Assembly (NCBI GenBank): GCA_015499995.1
Contig: JADNRV010000077.1
Location: 62,001-126,000, forward strand
From: Flammula alnicola
Lineage: Eukaryota; Basidiomycota; Agaricomycetes; Agaricales; Strophariaceae
Direction: 5' to 3'
DNA length: 64,000 nt
In this document: one piece after another, positions 46,419 through 59,575 of the stretch
Position numbering within the stretch: the stretch's first letter is position 1
How the letters are laid out: each line of letters starts with the position of its first letter
Notes under the pieces: generated by a model
What the model was told of the DNA's origin: nothing
The model's database searches: none
Seen by the model: the letters and a program-made list of their open reading frames with translations, nothing else
Translations under genes and position numbers: made by a program

Positions 46419-48161
46419 GTTATTCCAGCCGACAGGTCCTGGCTGTCACTGACCAGCCTCAAGTGGGTGGGGGTGCCTGAACGACGTGTCGGGTGCTGAA
46501 TAGAGGACGTTCCGAAGAGTTCAGGCAGGTATATAGCAATGTCGAGTACAAAGCAAGGACATTTACTTAGACCGCATGCTACTCACCCTTTTCACTGCTG
46601 CCTGGGATCGAACCCCTTTTCGTGGATGCGCTAATCCCCATTTTTTTGTCTCCGATTGAATTCGTCTTTAAAACTCAGCGGCATATGCTGCCCATCATTC
46701 TCAGGTTCACGGATCCGCGGAAGTCTCGAAAATGATCATGGAAAACGATTCGACCGGGGTCTCGGCCACCATCGCTCATCTACAGAGGACACCAAGAGTT
46801 CAGCACTGTCTTCTGTCCAATTTGCTCTATTTTTTTTTCCAACAACTTCAATGTACTCGAGTATATATGGCCAGATGAATGCTGCGCGGAAGCAACTGAG
46901 TCAATGGATCTCAATGCTTGATCGACGATGACGGATATTGCAACGATCGGAATCCTCCACAGTGGACTGACCATGGCCAGTTCAAGTTGATTATTCAAAC
47001 ACAGGAGACCAGAATTTTTTTTCATGGTTAGGAGGAGGCGATAATCGTGCATTAGTGGCACCGCGGCACGAATTATCGCCAACCCCGATGTTGGACGCCG
47101 AGACACAAGCGGTGTCACGGTGATCAACCCCAGGTAAGATTGCTGTTATTAGTATTTTTAGTTCCAACTGTGCCCACGAGGGATACATGTCTCGGTATTT
47201 TGCTTCCGTACTAAGTATCTGTTAACCGCATTGACTTTGGTTATATCTGCAACGAGTCTACATGCGCTCCTAAATTGGAAAGTGAGAAAGTCAAGCTATC
47301 GAGGTCACTTAGTTACCAAGACTTGTGATAGGCTAGAAAAACATCAGCGTCTGTTAAAAGCGCCTCCAAACCCTGTCCAAACCATTGGAAAAGAATTCGA
47401 AGAGCTGTAGGAAATTAGAGTTTTACCCACGCCAGGCTTCTGTAGCATGTCGTGCCCATGACATCTGGGAGAAAGCTGGAAATTTAATTTGAGCCCTACG
47501 AGCTATCCCGGTACCGGTCGCCTGTATATTTTTGTTAGACGCCTTGCAAGACGTAGATTATAGAGGTGTGGCGAAAAGGCAAGGTTCAGTCGCGTTCACT
47601 GCTCAGCGCTCAGCGTTCAGCTTCGGGCTCTATAAGCTCTGCAACGAGAAAGCTGCAGCCTGCAGATTGCAGAATTCTTTGAGCGAAGTTTAGGCGGATC
47701 TCTGCTGCATCCTCTAAGCGACATTTACCCATGCTGAGCGGCCTGGTATGGAGAGATCATGAAAGTTGTAGGGAAAAAATGAGGGATTATCCACTTGTTG
47801 CCTCCGTTTGTCTCGGCAGATGGACAGTGCCACAGTGGTAAGAGGCAAAGGTTCGCTAGTCGGTCCGAGTAAATGGGCTTTATGCTTACACACTGAATTT
47901 CCTAGAAGTACTAGTTCAAGTTCAGTCAGAACATCTGAAGAGATTGATGCGATATATCGCGCAGGGTGTTCAATGAAGTATGTAGAGTAAGTATGTATAC
48001 CAGCAGCATCAATCTTCCTGATGGATTGATGTTTCGACTTCTCATTGGCCATGGGTGTTATTTTCTGGATGAAGGGAGATAAAATACGAATCATACCCAA
48101 CTCTAAGTATAGCATCATCCAATATCCACGACGACTACAAGGCTGATAAGATCAGAAAACA
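46419..48161. other. 1.7-kb intergenic stretch
   Basis: No supported gene. Around 47590-47680 there are short direct repeats (gctcagcgctcagcgttcag; ctgcagcctgcag). The downstream part flanks the F-box-like gene. Confidence 0.4.
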
Positions 48162-49895
48162 CTAAGGCGAATCAGGTAAAGGCGGCCGTATTCTCGCGAT
48201 CAACGCTTCGTCTCTTCCTGCGTTCATCGTCCTAACCTCTTGCAGCAAGCGCGTGAGTTCCATTGTGCGGCCATTCCCTTCGGGTAGCGGAGGAACTGGA
48301 AACTCGTATTCCTCGGAGCCTGTGCCCCATCCATCACTGTCGCCCCCTTCTTCCTCGCTCTCTCCCTCCTCCCCCTCCTCTTCTTCGTCCTCTGACGAAT
48401 CATCGCTTTCTTCATCCTGAGGAAGCGTTCCCAGCGTCTGCCCTGTACAATCCTCCAACCGAATCCCCTGAGATACACACCCATTCCACCACTTATTCCA
48501 CCGATCATATCCCCCACTCTCCAACGATGGCCCGTTCTCATTATTGAGATCGCTCAACATATTCCGACTGAGGGCACGCACGCGCCGCAGTTTGGGAAAA
48601 TTCTGTCTGTTGAGTGCGGCCATGTTAAGATCATTCGAGCGCCACATTATCCGCGATCGTATAGGATCCACTGACGTGCGGGCCGCGGCATACCCCACAC
48701 CAAAAGCATACGAGAGTCCGTGCAGCCCGATCGTCGTTATGTGCATGTGCGGGCGATTGGTAAGTTCGCTACTGACGTCGTCGTTGGGCATGATGCGCCA
48801 GTCCGCGTTAAAGGTAAAGGTAGAGAGGTTAGGGCATAGGTCGAGGACGGTGGAGACGTCGACTAGTGGGTTGAGATTCAAGTCGAGCAGCACCAGCTCC
48901 GCGCCGTGGTTGCGGAGAAATTCGACAACATCAGGGACGTCGTGGACGCTGGTGCCGGAGTCGATGCAGAAACTTCGTAGAGAGGGAAGGTCCCATCCCG
49001 CTGCCTGTTCCACGAACTCTTCTACGTATCCGCGTAGGGAGAGTTGTTGCAGAAAGGGTAGCATGAGATGTAGATCTGCCGCAGAGCCGAGGTTTGCACA
49101 CTCTTGCGCGCTTTCCACTGGAGTCTCGATGTCAACATGGGCAGCGACGATACGAGGTAAGGAGTTGAGTGCCCAGATGACTTTCGCGAGGGATTCCCCT
49201 GGGATGTTCCATTGCACAGTATGGAGGTTGCGATAGGCGTAATTCGCTAGCGCATCGGCAACAGGGCCAAAAGCAGATCCCAGTGGTCTGTCTATGACAA
49301 AGATCTCCAGGTTTGGACAATGTTGGATGATTGACACGAGGGCATTTTCGATGTCTTCCGTGGTTACATTGCGACTTGGAGATGGGTGGTATCGAGCGAT
49401 GTGTATTCGTCTTGTCCACCAGCCGAGTGAGGCCGTCGTAGTACTGGCTGCCGCTGAGGAGTCGAGGATAGAACAAAGCGAGATCAACTTCACCGGGTCG
49501 CTAAAATGAAGACACCGAAAGAGAAATTCAGATCCTAGTTCTCGCCACCGACGACAAGTGGAGATAATCGCCTGCCCAAATATATGTTAGTAGCACTCTG
49601 CATAATCCAGGCAGCCAAAGCCGTGAATCGTAAAATCCAACGGCTCTCCAAGTGGCAAGGTAAAGCAACATGTATATCCTGGTAGATTACATACCTTTTT
49701 TGTAGCATAACTTCTCCTTTGAAGGAGATTCATAGCCTCCCCAGGAGACCGCAATCTCCATTGACCGATGATTATATCCTTAAACCACGCAGACTCTGCC
49801 ATAACGGTTGGAATTCCATGCTGAAAGAGGATATCTTCGTCGGCAGCGAGATCAAAGATTTGCGTCCATATTTCTGCTGGTAACTCTGCTGGCAT
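48162..49895 (-). CDS. F-box-like protein with acidic C-terminal region
   Basis: Two exons. Exon 1 from ATG 49895 begins MPAELPAEIWTQIFDLAADE, an F-box-like helix-turn motif of the kind that binds Skp1 in SCF ubiquitin ligases. A GT-AG intron (about 49.57-49.69 kb) joins AIISTCRRWRELGSEFLFRC, the second half of an agaricomycete F-box-like head. The rest (about 440 residues) has leucine-rich segments (HCPNLEIFVID, LPSLRSFCIDS, LVLLDLNLNPL, LCPNLSTFTFNAD) like irregular LRRs that would bind a substrate. An acidic run (DDSSEDEEEEGEEGESEEEG) precedes the C-terminal helix; stop TAG at 48162-48164. Families of such genes are large and variable in mushrooms. Target unknown. Confidence 0.82.
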
Positions 49896-50435
49896 GGCGT
49901 GGTTAAATTATAGAGCAACCGTTATACAGTTATCGAAGAGGAGAAGCGACAAGAAGTTAGATCGTGGAAGTTCGCATTCAAGTTCTCAACAGAGTCGAAT
50001 GTTCAAATTCAAATTCTGCGATTGCCCGGCAGCCGGAACGCGAGTATTCAGTCACGTGATAGTGGGGTCATGCATGTCGCCTCGCGTCGCGCGTCCTGTC
50101 ACATCATGATCTCGTCTTGTTCGACTTCAAGTTCGCGTCTCTGTTTCAAGTCTGTCACGATCCTTCTCATATGTCGGTCTTTGTACCTTGCAGTAACACC
50201 TCGTTATATAACATACGGAGAATTTACCAGTTCGGGGCTGAATCAAAACCAATCAGACCAGAATCCAATAAGCAGAACGCGTCCAAAAAAACTCGATATC
50301 AAGTATTAAGACAATAGATGTGCATCGAAGGGAAGGGCATAGGTTGTCTCCAGCGGCACTGGAATTCTGAACTGTAAGTACAGAAAGGAGCGAGGACTAC
50401 ACTGATACAGTGATAGGGTGAAACCAAGTCATCAA
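49896..50435. other. intergenic between F-box-like and PLAC8 genes
   Basis: Promoter of the F-box-like gene and 3' flank of the PLAC8 gene. No supported ORF. Confidence 0.45.
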
Positions 50436-51016
50436 TTAGTTCTTCCCACCGAAGCTGCTTTCCTCGAGCTCAAGCTCGCGCGACTCTTGCGTCAGTTCGC
50501 AAGGCGTGCAGCACAGGGCAGTGCAGCAATCTCCGCATCCTCCTCCCTGGATATTGTATCGAGAACGGAGGCTTCCGCGAGTCGTCATCTGAAAGGCATA
50601 TCATCAGCGTCATGAATACTCGAGTCGAGCGGCGAAACCTATGCACCTGCATAATAAAGCCGCAGCCACACAGTGCAAGGCAACCGTTAATCATGCAATC
50701 GCTTGTGCAAAATCCGCCGTGTTCGGGATCAGGATATCCCTTCTGGTTCAGATGCTCGTAACGCCTCTTGACCTGACCGTAGGTGACGCAAGGTAAGCAG
50801 CAAGAGACGATGACTTTCAAATATAATTTGCGTCAGGAAAATCCTTCGAGGGTACAGAGCAGACATAGACATACAGGTGCCAAAATCACCGAAGCAATCA
50901 AAGAGGCCGTTACTCCATTCGCGGCCGTCGCCATTGATAGGGAGGTTTTTGGCGTTGCGATTGCCACCGCCGACCGACATACCGGGGGTAGCCACAGGTT
51001 GTTGCGCGTAGGCCAT
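50436..51016 (-). CDS. PLAC8-family cysteine-rich protein
   Basis: Three exons from ATG 51016 to TAA 50436-50438; about 150 residues. The N-terminus is polar (MAYAQQPVATPGMSVGGG), followed by WSNGLFDCFGDFGTC, CCLPCVTYGQVKRRYEHL, the CLALCGCGF hydrophobic Cys block and CGDCCTALCCTPCELTQES at the C-terminus. This is the PLAC8 (DUF614) arrangement of CCxxxxCPC-type motifs in two hydrophobic stretches. Relatives act in metal or cadmium resistance and cell-size control in plants and animals; in fungi the role is not defined. Likely a small membrane-associated protein. All motifs are in frame. Confidence 0.88.
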
Positions 51017-53656
51017 GACGATATGGATGACGAGTGGTGAGGGAATTAAGGAAGGGGATGGCGACTCGCACCAAGTTTAAGGTGGTTCGAAATATATAGG
51101 AGAAACCAAAAAGGGTAGCCCGCTGTTGACCCTGACCGCCCTCTCCTACTTGCCGTATTTATGCGAATGCCACGAAGTGTATGTAAGCAACTAGCTCCCA
51201 TGTGTGGACGATACGGGCTTCTTGGACCGAATCTTGGTTGTCTGCGGGTGGACTGGATTTGCCCAAAAAGTAGTGGAAGGGGCGATGCAGACAAATTTGG
51301 CATGTGCTGATCTCTCCAATCACAGGCATGACAATGAAGGGTTTGAACTTTGTCTTACGTTTCACAGCTTTCCTGATTTCCGAAATCAATTCATTTGTTG
51401 TCGAGCAACCTCTCCTGTTGCATCAACCGCAACGCGCTATTGCGGGTCACCTCCTGCACAGGATGGCAGGGACATCGCCTGGTATCCCAACGGATTCCAA
51501 GAATCTGTATACATCGAGTCGTTGGCAAAGGCGGAGGATTCGAAATTGCGGACGAAACCACGAACCTCGCACGTTCCGGGGCCATTGTCTGATTGAATTT
51601 GATTTCGCAACACGTTGGGCGTGGCGTGCCAGAAGACGCGAAATTAATCTTGAAGGATGGATCTACGGTGGGTAAACCACAACGCAATCCTAGTTGAGTC
51701 CTTAGAAGGAGCATCCCTGCAATATTCGGCAGAGCGCTGGTGGAAATTTCATTGAATGCAATAGTGGAGCCCTCGAGAGCCTATGCTCACTGGATTACAG
51801 GCAGACGCGGACAACAAAATGCATATGCTCACCTCTGCACACACTGTGCTATTGCAAAGTTGCCAAGTATCATGGCTGGCCAGAATATAGCGCCGGGCGG
51901 CCACCCTTGATACGAGAGTACTACTGCTTGACTACTGCATGCCTCGTGCAGATTCCGATCAATCAGAAATGCCGCCCATGAGCGCCCATGATGATGGGCG
52001 ACTAATCTTTCTTGCTGCCGAAGGTCAGATATTTTTACATATAGTGGAGGTGAAAGGAGCATCTGGGCGTCCGACTGTTGTGGCACTCACTTGGAAACGA
52101 TTCTTTGACAAGGTGATATGATGGACTGACTCCCAATGAGGCTGAAGGAATTATTTGAATCAAGAAAGCCACTTCCATCACCGCTCAGGCAAAATACTCC
52201 GGGCGCTCGTTCTGATTGATACCGTGGAGATAACATATTACACAGTGGGTCGACGCGCCAACAAAGTTCGTCAAATGCTTAAGACCTGCGAGATGACGGA
52301 CTTCAGTAGTAGCGCCTTCAAACATTGCACGCAGCCGAGAATGTTTAGGATAATGGTGAACTTACATGAACCTCTGATGCCACGCGTGTCCTGTCCTCGT
52401 CCTTCTCGTGCAGATTGAGGATTGATGATGACGAATATCACGATGGCCTCAGTGCATCGGGAATAAATATCTAGCAGATACAGAAACCTGCATGGCGAAA
52501 GGCAAATAGAGCAAGGAAACGTTGGGGAGCTGATAGAGCGTGCGCGTGAAAGCTTGAACTTGGAGGCTGAAGGTGGTGAAACGTGGAACGTTGTGGACCC
52601 CCGGGCCGGACTCGTGCCTGGTCACGCTCACGGGAAACGAAAAATCTCGTTCGAAAGATCCACCAACTATGTACACTGGCCTTCGTGCGATATTCTTTCC
52701 AAGCTATATTTTTCATCCGATTCGTTTCTGTACGTCGGCAACCTTTTTGCGACCACGATTTTTCCGCTGTCTCATGAGATCGAGAGGCTGGAATCGGGAA
52801 TATTTAATTCGCGTCCAGCTGCCAGCCGATGAACTACTTACCTTCTTCAAGGTTTGGAGGAACGCTTGAATGCTGAATGCTTCATGTCTTCAGTCTACCC
52901 ACAAATTCACCAATTTGACGTTTCGTTCTCTCTCTATTCGAAGGTTCACCGTGAAATGTGGATTCGGCCATGTAAGACTAATTCGAGACCTTGGGTCAGG
53001 TACGCTTTCTTCGACAGTTATAAACGAAATATATATCAGTTCGTTCTCTATAGGTGGACAAGCTTGGATGGCAGCTTGAGGAACATGGCCGGACCGTTTT
53101 TCAGTCGTCGGGTTTAATTTCTTGAGTTTTTTCCGAAGACACTCCGGCCTTAACTGGTGGCACAATATTTTTAATCGTGCGAGGCGTCCATGGTCCTACA
53201 TATCCACACCTCTACCTCGGCCTCCGCAGTTTATCCGAAAGTCCTTGCTCTGGTCACCAGGTCTGAAGCTTGCAGTGTCAGTGTGCGAAACAGTTTACAA
53301 ACGCGATGTCCTCAGGTTCACGCGGACGATAGGTTATTTTTCGAAGCCAAATAGCCCATTCGACTCAAAAAATACTAGGAAAACCTTCGAATGACTCCGG
53401 CATAAGAAACAATCAGAAGGAAGGGAACGACAGCAGCGCCTTGGTGAGCTAGAATCTAGCACACCAGTTCAAGCCTACCGATTCTCAATTTTTTCTCCAA
53501 CATGCAGATTTAGATGCTGGATCTGTCTCGCTAGATCCAATGAGGTATTACAAACCCAACATCCATTGATGATCGAAACCTTCACAAAGGCTAAAATTGC
53601 CGTAGGGCCTCAAGTTATTTAAACCGCTGCTTGTTTTCCGTTTCATGTTATCGAGC
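51017..53656. other. 2.6-kb stretch without a recognised gene
   Basis: Many short overlapping frames on both strands but none with a domain, signal peptide or convincing splice chain. Includes the upstream region of the PLAC8 gene and the promoter of the mutarotase gene at the right end. Confidence 0.4.
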
Positions 53657-55422
53657 ATGGCAACAGCCCCCACCGCTGACTCAGTACGCTTCTCCTCGAC
53701 CGTCGTTCCTTCCTTTCCATCTGAACTGACTTGCACTTGTGTAGCCTTTTGACGTCACTGAGATCAAAGCACCCGATGGGTCTATCTCGGCCAAGTTTGT
53801 ATCTTTTGGAGGGACCTTAACAGAATTATGGGTGAAGGACAAATACGGAAAGCCAAGAGACGTTGTGCTCGGATACGATGATAATGTGAGTCTGCTCAAT
53901 GACCCTCATATTGCAATACGAGTCAACTTGGTATACAAGTCTCGTTTGTCCACGGATCCAGGGCATCCGGTGTTTAACTCGATTGTAGGAAGGTGAGTTG
54001 TTGAACCTACATAGTATACCGCACGGGTCGGTCGATGATTTTATCTTATATTTTAGATATGCGAATAGGATAAAAAATGGTACATATTGCACGCTACCCC
54101 CAGATTCAGCAATATAGCTCATTGGCAAATTATAGGCACCTTTTCTATTCCCATTTCGAAGAATCCCAACCCCAACGCTCCAAATACTTATCATATTCCT
54201 ACCAATGACCACGACGGTAAGTGGAAGGCGATAAGACCTGCGATTCTTTTATTAATTTTGCATTATTCCATAGGCCAGGTTCGTTCAGTTTGCGATTACA
54301 GATGTTGTACTTCTGAGAAATTAAATTTCAGGCGACATTGCATGGCGGAATTCTTGGATGGGATCGCCGCAATTGGACCGTCATAGAACAGACGCCCACG
54401 AGCGTAACTTACAAACACGTTGATAACGGCGATGAGGGGTTTCCAGGCACTGTGACTGCTTTTGTATGAGCTCCATTCGCTCATGCTTTTCGTCTCCTTC
54501 TCATGAGTCGCGATGCGGAACATAGGCCACACATTCAGTCTCTAACAAAGGCATCTTACGAACAGAGATTCATGCAACAGCCACTCAAGATGTACGTATT
54601 GTAATTACTCGTTTTCCAGATAACTGACGTATTCTACCAGACGCCCATTATGCTGACGCAACATATTTATTGGTGATTATTCATCACCGTCTTCGCGTTA
54701 TTTTCTGCAAACCCGTCCTTCTCAGGAATCTCGATGCTTTCCAAGACGGCAGTAACGACATTCTTGCTCATGACCTCAGGCTTGATGCATCGCGCGTCAT
54801 TGAAGTGGACGACATCGCTATTCCAACAGGCAACTTCACAGATGTCACTGACACTCCGTTTGACTTCCTAAAGGAGCAGAAAATCGGGGCCCGATGGAAC
54901 GACACAGTAGGCCTTATTGGCACCGGCGAGCATACTCTGTTTCATTGACCTAGAAGGTCGTTGCTGACTTGTTTTCACGCTGAACAGGATGTATCGGTTA
55001 TAATAATGGGTGGGTCTTCGACCATCCTCAAGAACAGAAGGTCTTAGCTTCGCTCAAGAGCGATCTCTCCGGAATTCGGTTTGCAAGCTTCCGTACTCTA
55101 GTGAAGAACCAAACTCACGCATGGGCAGCGTTGATATATCAACCAACCAGCCAGCGATCGTGGTTTACACGTCCTTCTGGCTCAACACACCGCGCAAAGA
55201 AATCCACGGTGGCCCGACGCTCAACTACGGCCCGTCTTCAGCAGTGGCAATCGAACAGCAAGGACACATCGCCGCCATCAATACTCCAGAATGGGGCGTA
55301 GACCAGATATGTGAGTTTTTGAGTCGAAGCTAAAAAGAAAATTGCTGCGCTCATCACCCATGTTAGATCATCCGGGCAGGGACTACGAATGGAAATCAGA
55401 ATATAAATTTTCTGCAGCCTGA
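53657..55422 (+). CDS. galactose mutarotase (aldose 1-epimerase)
   Basis: Interconverts alpha and beta anomers of aldoses, feeding galactose/glucose metabolism. ATG 53657; TGA 55420-55422; at least eleven exons. Family blocks: KFVSFGGTLTELWVKDK, VVLGYDD, VGRYANRIKNGTFSIP (across two introns), TLHGGILGWDRRNW, EGFPGTVTAF, LRTEIHATATQD, TPIMLTQHIYW (catalytic His), TGNFTDV, FDHP, QPAIVVYTSFW and AINTPEWG (catalytic Glu). Joining HDG to the TLHGG block in frame needs a 5-nt exon at 54274-54278. The intron after GLIGTG begins GC (about 54928). Another short intron (about 47 nt) restores the frame before VDISTNQ. Everything joins without frameshift under this model. No signal peptide, so cytosolic. 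Confidence 0.88.
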
Positions 55423-55953
55423 AGGTTCGGAAACCGACATGAAGGTAATGCTTGGTAAATATGTACTTGCCTAATCGGAAGGTCACGACGACAACGTTGC
55501 GTTACATACAGCACCGTACTTCCCTGTTTTGTTCCTTTATTTGGGGGATACCTCTAGGAAATCCTTCTTGTGCTACTTATTTGATTGAATCTAGTAGCGC
55601 TCGTTTTGAAATTTGCCCAATGTGCATTCAAGTTTCTCCCTAATGGCAAGTTACATTCAAGTGATAGACCAGAAAATTTAATGGCACCAGTTGTCGAAGG
55701 TCTGAATTTAAGATTTTCTTCGCCAAAATCGACGAAAAACCCCTAGCCTCTGGAAGAAGATAAGTATAAGCGTCATAATGTAGTTTTTCCAATCTCTATT
55801 TCCTTATCATCGAAGCGCGCGTCGAGCCTTAGCGCCTTTAGCATGCCGTGGGTGTTGCCGAGCAAGTGTCGTAGCCAATTAAGGACAAACACAACTGACA
55901 TTCGCTTGAGCTGTCATTCCAAAAAATTGAAACTGTCCTTGACTCAACTTACA
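55423..55953. other. intergenic between mutarotase and eIF3g
   Basis: 3' flank of the mutarotase gene and promoter of eIF3g. No ORF supported. Confidence 0.5.
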
Positions 55954-57164
55954 ATGGCTTCATCGTATGTTTCTTTGCTACAAATCCTTGTCAGGGGATT
56001 CACATACCCTACAGATTACCGAAAACCTCTTGGGCAGACGACGTAGACGAGCTTGGTGAGTTTGAACCGACCGATCGTCCGGGGCATCAGGAAAATATCT
56101 AATCTACATCCTAGAACTACCCAAAAACGAGGAATTCGTGGACGAGAACGGGATTAGGACGACTATTGAATATGCCATAAATGAAGATGGCAAGAAAGTC
56201 AAGGTGCGGCGTTCTTCTCGCGAAATTGGGGCAACAGACTTACCAAGAGTTATGCGCTAGATCACTCGCCGAATCAAGCGAACATTGGAGAAATCCGTCG
56301 TCGACCATGCCGTTGCAGAGAGACAGAAATGGGCAAAATTCGGACAGGAGAAAGGAAGTAAACCTGGACCTGATAGAGCGACGACGACCGTTGGAGAAAA
56401 TGTTAGCCTGAAGCTGTCTGCTGGAAATAAGGTGCGCACTTTCGTTGGCTATTTTACGATGCCTAACTGATCCATTTCGTTCCCTTGATAGCAATCCGAA
56501 GCGGAACAAGCTCCTGAAGAATCGATGAAAAGCCGTGTCAAAGCCGCTGGTGCAGGAAAGGTGGCCTGTCGGTTGTGTAAAGGCGACCATTTCACAGCCA
56601 AGTGTCCTTACAAGGATACCCTCGGTGGCCTCGAAAATACCGGTATGTCCTCAAGGTCATTCTCTTGGGCTGTGGCTGAACTAGACACAAGATACTGGCG
56701 CAGGCCCAGACGACGATGTTGGCACAGGTCCTGATGCATCCGCACCCGCCGCCTCCACTGGAGGGAAATATGTGCCCCCTTCAATGCGTGGTGCTGGTGC
56801 TCGTGGAGCAGGCGAATCAATGCGCGGAGCCGGCAACCGCGATGACCTCCCAACGCTCCGGGTTACAAATATCTCGGAGGACACACAGGAGAACGATCTT
56901 AGGGAACTGTTTGGTGCGTTCGGCAGGGTCGCGAGGGTATACGTCGGCAGAGACAGAGAGACAGGCGCTGGAAAAGGATTCGCATTTGTCAGCTTTGAGG
57001 AGAAGGCCAATGCGCAGAAGGCCATTGACAAGGTGAATGGGAGGGGTTATGATAATCTCATTCTCAGTGTACAGTGGAGTCGTGAGTTTCAATCTTTTCT
57101 TCTTTGTTTGCGCGAGCGATATTGATTGCTTAACTTTGCAGAGCCACGGCCTGACGGGAGGTAG
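55954..57164 (+). CDS. TIF35: translation initiation factor eIF3 subunit g
   Basis: RNA-binding subunit of the eIF3 complex, acting in 43S scanning and reinitiation in the cytoplasm. ATG 55954 begins a short exon, then SWADDVDEL, ELPKNEEFVDENGIRTTIEY and KITRRIKRTLEKSVVDHAVAERQKW, the N-terminal eIF3g region that contacts eIF3i. A zinc knuckle CRLCKGDHFTAKC follows, then a Gly/Pro linker (GGKYVPPSMRG) and a C-terminal RRM with RNP2 LRVTNI and RNP1 KGFAFVSF. It ends PRPDGR before TAG 57162-57164. Six or so introns of about 50-60 nt; all join in frame. About 290 residues, as in other fungi. Convergent with P450 copy 3, leaving 264 bp. Confidence 0.94.
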
Positions 57165-57428
57165 TGTCGCGATGGCGGCTATACATTCTATGCTATTTTC
57201 ATTTTGTTTTACATATCTGGGCAATACAACATGTCATTGCCTGCATCCTACATCTTTTTTTTTTTCAATCGTTGGGATTTTGTCTTGGGCCACACGTTAC
57301 AACGTTTGTTTCCAGAACGACACCCCTCCGCGCATTTCCGAAGGCCCAACGTAGCAATCTAAGGTAAGCCCCTCTAATTGACGTCTTTCTGGGATTTGGG
57401 TCGTCTATGTTCATTCTACCCTCTAGTT

Positions 57429-59575
57429 TTAGTAGTAGGAGTCTGCTGCAGATCGAATAACGTCTTCCGCGGCCTTCGACCGGGGCTTGATGGTACACTT
57501 GAAAGGCTCAGGATGGCTATACGACGATCCGTGCATCAGTATAAGGTTTCTGAAGAACAGAATCAAGCTTCACTAACTAGATTAGCCCGGATTGGTATTT
57601 CACAGAAGGCTCAACAGGTACGCCATTCTCGTCTAGGGCCTTCGAAATATTGAACGTCGACAGGATACTGGCAGCCGTCATCCACAGAAGCGACATAGCA
57701 ATATGACTTCCAGGGCACACCCTGCACGATGCACGAGGAATCCACGTTATTTATCAATCAAAGGAGGGTCATTCGCTGACTGACCTTCGGCCAAACCCAA
57801 ATGCGATCAGAGCAGGATCGCGGACGCTGGGGTCGAGTTTTCCGTCCTGGAGGAAACGTTCCGGTTTGAAGCTCGAAGGCTCAGGGTAATCGTCTTCGTC
57901 GTGAAGCATTGCCCTATATACGAGTAGGTGAGGAAATAGTCAGGAACATTGCCGTTCATCGAATTCATTTACAGGATCGCAGCGGTGGGTGTCAACTTAC
58001 CAGACGTTTCCAATGACCAGCGCGTCTTTGGGGATGTGGTATCCTTCATAAACGTCGTCTTCGCTGGCGAGATGAGGCACGCCTATGATCATCGCTGGAT
58101 TAGAAGGACGTTTCAACATTCGGATTGGTAAGCCTCATGCCTATCGGTGTCGCTGGTTGCCATCTAAGTATTTCTTTGACGAGGGCAGACAAATATGGCA
58201 GGTCTTTCTCGTCCCTGAACTCGGGCAGTCTTCCTCGAAGGACGCGATCCAGCTCTTCTTGAGCCTTCACTTGTACTTCAGGGAAGCAGAGCATGGCGAC
58301 AAAGAAAGTGTGTATGCCCGACAACGTCGTATCTGCACCAGCTGGGCAATGAAAATGTCGATAGGTTCATTGCATGACCGTATGAAGGAAACATCGTACA
58401 GAAGCGTACCTGCAAAAACGATACCCGCAGTGTCTTTAATCACCTCTCGCTGATGAGTTGCGTCTCCGAAAGAGTCGAGACTGTCGAGACACATTGAAGT
58501 GAAGGATGGTCGACCAAGACCAGAGGCCTGCATTTACGATTTCAATATGATATCATAGCCATCGATGGCGAAACCTACGAACCATGTTCTGAAGAGTGGC
58601 TTTAAATGGAAGCTCGCGAAAGTCTTCCTGTATTTGACGCCACGCCTTTGCTTTTTTCTGAAACCCAGCACCAGGAAAGTACTCCGGCACATATCTGAGT
58701 ATTGGCATCAAGTCAACCAAGAAAGCACCTGGGATGACGGCTTGGGTGACGCTGTCGACAGCTTTCTCAGCGAGGTTGACATAGGGATCATTAGATTCCT
58801 GGATATTTAAGCCGTAAGCCAGCGATAGCGCCATTCCACCAACAACACTAAACTCGAAATTTTAGAAAAGAAAATACGAAAAAAATCATACTACTTACTG
58901 CCGTGTAATGGCCAGGAAGTCCTCCGGCCGGTCCAATATACGGGGCAGCATCTTACGGACACATTCTGTTTGCCCAGGTTGATAGAAGCCCGCATTATTC
59001 GGATTGAAATATTTTTGGAACAGACGTCGGCGCTCTTTCCATGGTTCTCCGTAGACCATTGCAGACATGAGCCATTTCCAGCCGATCCTAATAGATACAC
59101 TGGATGAACACGAATAGATATCAAAACAAAAATCACTTACAATTCGTTGAACATGGGAAAATGCGGCCTGTATCATAGATAAGTTCCAGTTGGAAAAATT
59201 CATGATGATACGGACCAACGGACCGACTAGAATAGATGGACGACCGCTTATCACAAAGATCATTGGCGACCTTGAATGAATTGAGCAGAATAAGATCGCT
59301 GCCAGCAGCACGTAGGTGTACGATGTCGGAATCTACGAACCCTTGGCATGAGTGCAAGGCATGAGCTACGAACATTGAAACATACTATATTCCTTGCTCC
59401 ATTGGGCATACGTCACCCATTCGAAAGTAGTTGGAAGGTCAAGTAGGTTTCCGAGCAATGGTAGCTTCTTGGGACCAGGAGGAAAGGGCAAAGCAGGACG
59501 GCCTCGGTTTCTGAGATATACGAAGAGCGTAAATACAAGAGTTGCGAGGAGAACGAGCTTGTCGACTTGGTCCAT
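57429..59575 (-). CDS. cytochrome P450 monooxygenase, copy 3
   Basis: Third member of the same P450 family, more divergent. ATG 59575 (MDQVDKLVLLATLVFTLFVY, membrane helix), PPGPKKLPLLGN. The I-helix AGADTT is joined across an intron (58.3-58.4 kb), K-helix EILRW, FKPERF and haem loop FGFGRR/VCPGS, with a Ser in place of the common Arg after CPG. A final exon after a gttagt...tatag intron (about 57.5-57.6 kb) encodes HPEPFKCTIKPRSK and ends at TAA 57429-57431; without that splice a TAG would follow SGLI. All conserved positions are present, so it is probably functional. Substrate unknown. Confidence 0.88.

Noticed and set aside
46595..46650. tRNA 3'-end-like string (tgggatcgaacccc) near 46.6 kb
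   Set aside because: No matching acceptor, D or anticodon arms can be folded around it, so it is probably chance.
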